This document shows, one piece after another, positions 22,910 through 25,715 of a stretch of DNA of 25,715 nucleotides (the first letter of the stretch is position 1; every line of letters starts with the position of its first letter). The notes below the pieces were generated by a model that had not been told where the DNA came from, searched no databases, and worked only from the letters and a program-made list of their open reading frames with translations. The translations under genes and the position numbers were made by a program. This DNA is from Syntrophorhabdaceae bacterium PtaU1.Bin034 (GTDB taxonomy: Bacteria > Desulfobacterota_G > Syntrophorhabdia > Syntrophorhabdales > WCHB1-27), in NCBI GenBank assembly GCA_002067405.1, contig MVRP01000050.1, positions 1-25,715 on the forward strand, read 5' to 3'.

Positions 22910-22972
22910 GTCGAACACGGGCATAAGCGGGAGTCGCCCAAGGACACCATGCGCTTCATGCCGTTGTTATTC
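22910..22972 (-). other. attC-like recombination site
   Basis: Minus strand: inverse core GAATAAC (22972-22966), core GTTCGAC (22916-22910; GTTRRRY with one deviation). Interior arms pair as ACG-GCAT-g-AAGCG with CGCTT-ATGC-c-CGT: twelve pairs broken by two single unpaired bases, and AAC/GTT pair outside them. The TAA stop of the upstream gene (22969-22967) lies within the inverse core. Confidence 0.7.
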
Positions 22973-23569
22973 ATTGCCTTTCTCTCCGGCAATTATTGAA
23001 GTTAAGTGTGTGCGGGCCGCCGGGCAGGCTCTCGCCATTCTTTCTCCCAGCCCTTCCTCTCTCCAGATGACATTATGAGAACCCCACACGAGGAATTCCG
23101 CAATATCGATACAATCCAGCGCCATCGCAGGGAGACCGATGAGATCTAATGCCCAGACCCGTGGTGTGAAATGGATATATTCATTCCTAAGCCGGTTCAG
23201 GAGTTTGATGGAGCTTCCCTGTGTTCCTTTAGGGACAAACTTCCTGCTATCTGCGTACTTCAGCATCTTGTCGCTTTTGATCTTCTTATACAGCGAGGGA
23301 AAGCAGTCGAGCTTAAGATTGCCAGGATAGGGGCCGCCTTTCTCGTAGGCATCGAGCCACCGCTTGGCGTCCTCTTCGCGGAGGGTGTGCAAGCCATGCG
23401 AACCCTGCAATGCAAGGACCATTGCTCCTTGCAGACCACTGTGAAGGGCAATAATGGCCCACTTCCACCGGTAAGGATCGGATGTCAGTCTTTGGGTTTC
23501 CTCCGCCAGTACTTCAAATGCTGAGACGGTCTCTACTGCCCCATCGGTAATCAACCAGCCTTCTCCCAT
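22967..23569 (-). CDS. HEPN-like hypothetical protein, 200 aa
   Basis: A 200-residue, mostly helical protein. It begins with WAIIALHSGLQGAMVLALQG. The later block NRLRNEYIHFTPRVWALDL contains RNEYIH, an Rx4H pattern with the RNxxxH form typical of HEPN ribonuclease domains. HEPN proteins are often toxins or defence effectors, but many of this type are uncharacterised, so RNase activity is inference. No membrane span is predicted. The ATG at 23569 has AAAGGTGA 9 nt upstream. The stop codon TAA is contributed by the attC-like inverse core. No antitoxin-like gene is present in the cassette. Confidence 0.7.
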   Translation of the reverse strand: MGEGWLITDGAVETVSAFEVLAEETQRLTSDPYRWKWAIIALHSGLQGAMVLALQGSHGLHTLREEDAKRWLDAYEKGGPYPGNLKLDCFPSLYKKIKSDKMLKYADSRKFVPKGTQGSSIKLLNRLRNEYIHFTPRVWALDLIGLPAMALDCIDIAEFLVWGSHNVIWREEGLGERMARACPAARTHLTSIIAGEKGNE

Positions 23570-23658
23570 TGATTCAGCTCACCTTTCCGATTCTCTGGAT
23601 AATGACAAAGTCACCCGCGCGGCGGACGCGTCTAGGTATGGTGAGGGGCTTTCCCCGC

Positions 23659-23733
23659 GTCGGGTGCAGCGCCTTGGGTGGTTTTCTTAGTCAATCAAGC
23701 GTCCAAAAATCCCTCGACAGATCGTTGTTATGT
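23659..23733 (-). other. Degenerate attC-like half site
   Basis: Minus strand: inverse core ACATAAC (23733-23727) follows the same ATAACAACG pattern as the site at 22972 and carries the HNH stop TAA. A partner stem GTCG-a-GG with CCCGAC is possible, but no GTT core follows before the next gene. Probably a decayed attC. Confidence 0.35.
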
Positions 23734-24318
23734 TGTAGACCATTGCTGGTAGCGGAGAAGCTCGACGATTAGAGACACGCCTGTATCCCGATTCGACAGA
23801 AGCTTCGCGCGGAACTCACGTTCACCACGTTCGTGGTGTTCCCGGAACTCCCACTCAGGCGTATTTTCCGTCCAGACCCCCGGATTAGGCGGTCGCGACA
23901 GGAGTTGCTGAAGCCGATCGGCATAAAAGGCTCCCATAGCGAGAGCGCGGACGAATGCAACGAGTTCCTCCACTTGAGATTGCATAGTGCCTGGATCGAA
24001 AGGGATATCACTCAACTGCAACAGGAATAAGGATCGGCGGAACAGCGGATCGAACGCCGGGCTCAGGACAAGAGGATCTTTGAACCTACGCAACAGCCGT
24101 AGTTTCTCGGGGTCAACAGGTCGAGTAGGATTGTGTGAATCCAGAAGATGATTGTTAGGACACAAGGGGAGCAGATTCTCAACCGTATTGTTTGCGGGAT
24201 CTCCATCAATGTGGTGAATCTGAGGACGATCAGCGCCGCACATCGCACATCGATGGTTGAACTCATTTAGAACCACGTCTCGAATCATCTTTGGAATGGT
24301 TATTCTACGACCTGGCAT
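23728..24318 (-). CDS. HNH endonuclease
   Basis: A 196-residue protein with an N-terminal HNH nuclease domain. The zinc knuckle RCAMCG is followed by QIHHIDGDPANNTVENLLPL and CPNNHLLDSH, giving the HH-N-H catalytic pattern (roughly residues 28-62). The remaining 130 residues are helical (LRLLRRFKDPLVLSP, then VEELVAFVRALAMGAFY) and probably target or regulate the enzyme. Single-domain HNH proteins of this style occur in mobile elements and defence islands. The ATG at 24318 has AAGGAGGAG 4-6 nt upstream. Its stop TAA sits inside an attC-like inverse core at 23727-23733. It is the second cassette from the recombinase relic. Confidence 0.85.
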   Translation of the reverse strand: MPGRRITIPKMIRDVVLNEFNHRCAMCGADRPQIHHIDGDPANNTVENLLPLCPNNHLLDSHNPTRPVDPEKLRLLRRFKDPLVLSPAFDPLFRRSLFLLQLSDIPFDPGTMQSQVEELVAFVRALAMGAFYADRLQQLLSRPPNPGVWTENTPEWEFREHHERGEREFRAKLLSNRDTGVSLIVELLRYQQWSTT

Positions 24319-24335
24319 GACTCCTCCTTTTCTTC

Positions 24336-24403
24336 ATCCAACGCGAAGTTCACCGGGACGCGAGCGCCTTTCTTCGCCGATCCGCTCCATGCAGTGGTTA
24401 TGA
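24336..24403 (-). other. attC-like recombination site
   Basis: Minus strand: inverse core TCATAAC (24403-24397) and core GTTGGAT (24342-24336), a full GTTRRRY match. It carries a GAGCG/CGCTC stem and blocks shared with the site at 21568. The upstream gene's stop TAA (24400-24398) is part of the inverse core. Interior L-box pairing is weaker than in the other sites. Confidence 0.68.
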
Positions 24404-24622
24404 GTTCTTTGCTGTGTTTTCAGGCTTGTCTCTCCTGAACCTCTTGAAATACAGCTTTTCAATGAATTCGGGCAACGGTGCTTTCCATTGTTCCTGTTTG
24501 TGATTGGCAAGGCTCCCGAACTTCCTCGGGTTCATACCGAGTTCTTTCGCCATGCGTATGTGGGTATCGGTCAAATGGTATCTCTTCTTTGCCTCAATCC
24601 AGTCTTTGTCTTTGGGTTTCAT
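24398..24622 (-). CDS. Small conserved-type protein of integron cassettes, 74 aa
   Basis: A 74-residue protein: MKPKDKDWIEAKKRYHLTD, then IRMAKELGMNPRKFGSL and APLPEFIEKLYFKRF. Small proteins with the order WxEAKKR - MAKELGxNPR - WKxPLPEFIExLYFKRF are frequent in bacterial genomes and cassette arrays; function is unknown. It is basic and soluble, and could bind nucleic acid. The start at 24622 fits the family; a GTG at 24643 in the same frame has an AAGGG upstream and is an alternative. The stop is within an attC-like site. It is the first cassette next to the recombinase relic, 74-100 nt downstream of a TATAAT-like sequence. Confidence 0.75.
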   Translation of the reverse strand: MKPKDKDWIEAKKRYHLTDTHIRMAKELGMNPRKFGSLANHKQEQWKAPLPEFIEKLYFKRFRRDKPENTAKNS

Positions 24623-24721
24623 GGTGTCAATATCTTTCCCCACTCATCCCTTCGCAGCTCGGCGCCGTTGTTGGCTTGTCTGTGTTCGCTTCTCTTCACA
24701 CAGCAATAATTATACAAAATT

Positions 24722-24958
24722 TTATATCCCGGATAGTACAGACAGATTTCTGTATATCGCCCCTTTTTGTCGATTTTTGCAGAAACTGCGTGCTATGTCA
24801 AACACGATGCCGGTTCTCCTGATTTCTCGCCATCCTACGGACTTGTGACGGCCAATCCGCGCTTGTATCGCGTGGGTACAGATCATGGCAGTTGACACAT
24901 CATTGTGGCTGAGAAGTTCCTGCACTGTCCTGATATTGTAGCGTGCTTCAACCAGGCG
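24722..24958 (-). pseudogene. Relic of a tyrosine recombinase (integron-integrase-like) C-terminus
   Basis: The translated block RLVEARYNIRTVQELLSHND followed by VSTAMICTHAI (24958-24863) matches the end of IntI/Xer-type tyrosine recombinases, where LLGHxDVSTTMIYTH is usual. The second catalytic histidine (LSH) is kept, but the nucleophile tyrosine of MIYTH is cysteine (TGT). Sequence upstream in this frame is unrelated and the downstream 45 codons are not recognisable. It reads toward the cassettes, in the same direction as them. Confidence 0.7.
24773..24801 (-). promoter_or_regulatory. Candidate cassette promoter inside the recombinase relic
   Basis: Minus strand TTGACA (24801-24796), 17-nt spacer, AAAAAT (24778-24773; four of six). 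A separate TATAAT occurs nearer the first cassette (about 24705) without a -35. In integrons a Pc promoter in this position drives the cassette genes; that role is inferred. Confidence 0.4.
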
Positions 24959-25266
24959 CGGGAGAACTAAGAAATACTTCAAGACGAGACAGTGGGAGAC
25001 GCTTCTTCCTCCGGCTGCGACAGTCGACCGCAATGCACGGAGGGGTGTGCGATAAATCGAAACAGACGGATGATGTGGTTCCGATGCTTGATATACCAAA
25101 GGGCAGGGCCAGGTAGGGAGTGAGCGAATTGGCGTGGCAGACCGCAAAGCAGATAGTGGTCTGCAAAGATCATCGGATCGAAACCTGATGGTAACCAGGA
25201 ACCGGCGCGTGAACCGTATCGAAGGAATTACGACAAACGACAATGGCCCTCGTAAGCACACACTCA
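24959..25266. other. Debris without a supported gene
   Basis: About 300 nt between the recombinase relic and the gene fragment at 25267. Overlapping minus-strand frames exist but none has a ribosome site or known motif. The region is probably decayed recombinase or cassette DNA. Confidence 0.4.
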
Positions 25267-25620
25267 TTAACGCGCACCTGCCACCGGCCTCACAGACACG
25301 ATGGTCTTCAGATAATCCGTCTTCCGTTTCTCCAGCTCCGACGGTTCCACGGGGAAGAATCCTTCCTTCACCGGGATGGCGTAGAGTCCCGGCTGGCGCA
25401 TGGCGGGAATACTCGGTTCAAAGAGGAACCTCTGGCCGAAGTAACCGTCCTCGATCCTGTAGGCGAGATATCCATGATCCTTCAGTATTCCCGTGAACTC
25501 GATCAGGACCGCCTTGTTGTCGGACTGGAAAGACTGACGGACCAGCCGGTAGTCAAGAACTTTCTTCTCGAAGGCGAAAAGATTGCGCCGTGGGTTCGGC
25601 TCATCCGCATCGGCACCCGG
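25267..25620 (-). pseudogene. 3' fragment of an unknown gene
   Basis: A 117-codon open stretch with clear protein character: NLFAFEKKVLDYRLVRQSF, AVLIEFTGILKDHGYLAYRI, GLYAIPVKEGFFPVEPSELE, ending VSVRPVAGAR. It is bounded upstream by an in-frame TAA (25623-25621) and has no ATG, GTG or TTG start before the conserved-looking part, so the 5' end is missing. The truncation point lies at CCATAAC, which resembles the inverse core of the attC-like sites. I do not recognise the family. Confidence 0.5.
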
Positions 25621-25632
25621 TTATGGGCTGAA

Positions 25633-25694
25633 CTGCATAATCGGGTTAATGCAGACTCTATTATTATGCGGAGCCCACTTCTCGCGGGCCCCGC
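25633..25694. repeat. Palindromes at the right edge
   Basis: CTGCATAATCGGGTTAATGCAG (25633-25654) is a near palindrome. Next to it GCGGaGCCC (25668-25676) pairs with GGGCcCCGC (25686-25694). TTATGC-type palindromes are typical of tyrosine-recombinase binding or element ends. Context beyond the window is needed to tell. Confidence 0.45.
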
Positions 25695-25715
25695 CAACGC
25701 GTTATTCTGTCCTCT

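Larger units (their letters stand above)
20689..24720 (-). mobile_element. Integron-like gene-cassette array
   Basis: Small, functionally unrelated genes all read on the minus strand. Each is followed by a recombination-site-like sequence with an inverse core ending ATAAC/ATAAT and, in three good cases, a GTT-type core some 60 nt later within an imperfect palindrome. Two of these (21568-21634 and 24336-24403) share AGTTCACCG, CTTTCTTCGCC and ATCCG blocks (plus-strand reading), as expected of related attC sites. A tyrosine-recombinase relic lies at the array's upstream end. Array limits are approximate. Confidence 0.65.

Noticed and set aside
1..25715. CRISPR arrays, tRNA and rRNA genes
   Set aside because: No regularly spaced direct repeats, cloverleaf with GTTCRA arm or rRNA-like block was noticed on reading both strands.

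Overview
The window looks like accessory DNA of a Gram-negative bacterium, probably a Desulfobacterota-like (syntrophic deltaproteobacterial) genome. That placement is inferred from gene style only and is low confidence. Flanking genes are G+C-rich; the 9.9-18.8 kb block is visibly A+T-richer, as expected of imported DNA.

Layout. (1) 2-804: the end of a copper P-type ATPase and a CopZ-type copper chaperone. (2) 955-5065, minus strand: a tightly overlapping PRTRC operon, in transcription order E, C, F, B, A, ThiF. It supplies ubiquitin-like, E2-like, JAMM and E1-like parts, but PRTRC-D and the ParB-like member are absent. It ends in a clear terminator. A 112-nt nested inverted repeat lies at its 5' side. 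(3) 5401-9710: an orphan small gene with its own hairpins, a PIN toxin/antitoxin pair, a lipoprotein-type hydrolase, two membrane/zinc-ribbon proteins (one frameshifted) and a bacterial PH-domain protein. (4) 9902-18786: the most interesting block. On the plus strand, DGQHR protein 1 overlaps a metallo-beta-lactamase-fold protein. Converging on the minus strand is a large DGQHR fusion (nuclease-like N-terminus and HEPN-like C-terminus), then DGQHR protein 2, a radical SAM enzyme and a GHKL ATPase, the last three overlapping. I know of no named system with this composition; a DNA-modification or defence role is inference. (5) 19132-20579: a small conserved-looking ORF and DNA polymerase IV, apparently expressed leaderless. 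(6) About 20.7-24.7 kb, minus strand: an integron-like gene-cassette array. Small unrelated genes share one orientation: TauE-like with a nonsense stop, a 39-aa ORF, a membrane protein, a GNAT, a HEPN-like protein, an HNH nuclease and a small conserved protein. They are separated by attC-like imperfect palindromes, and three stop codons lie inside the attC R'' box. Next to the array is a relic of a tyrosine-recombinase C-terminus whose catalytic Tyr is Cys. (7) 25.0-25.7 kb: gene debris and palindromes.

How it fits together: regions 2, 4 and 6 are three separate accessory modules (ubiquitin-like conjugation cassette, DGQHR/radical SAM island, decayed integron). This suggests a genomic hot spot. 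No tRNA, rRNA or CRISPR array was seen.
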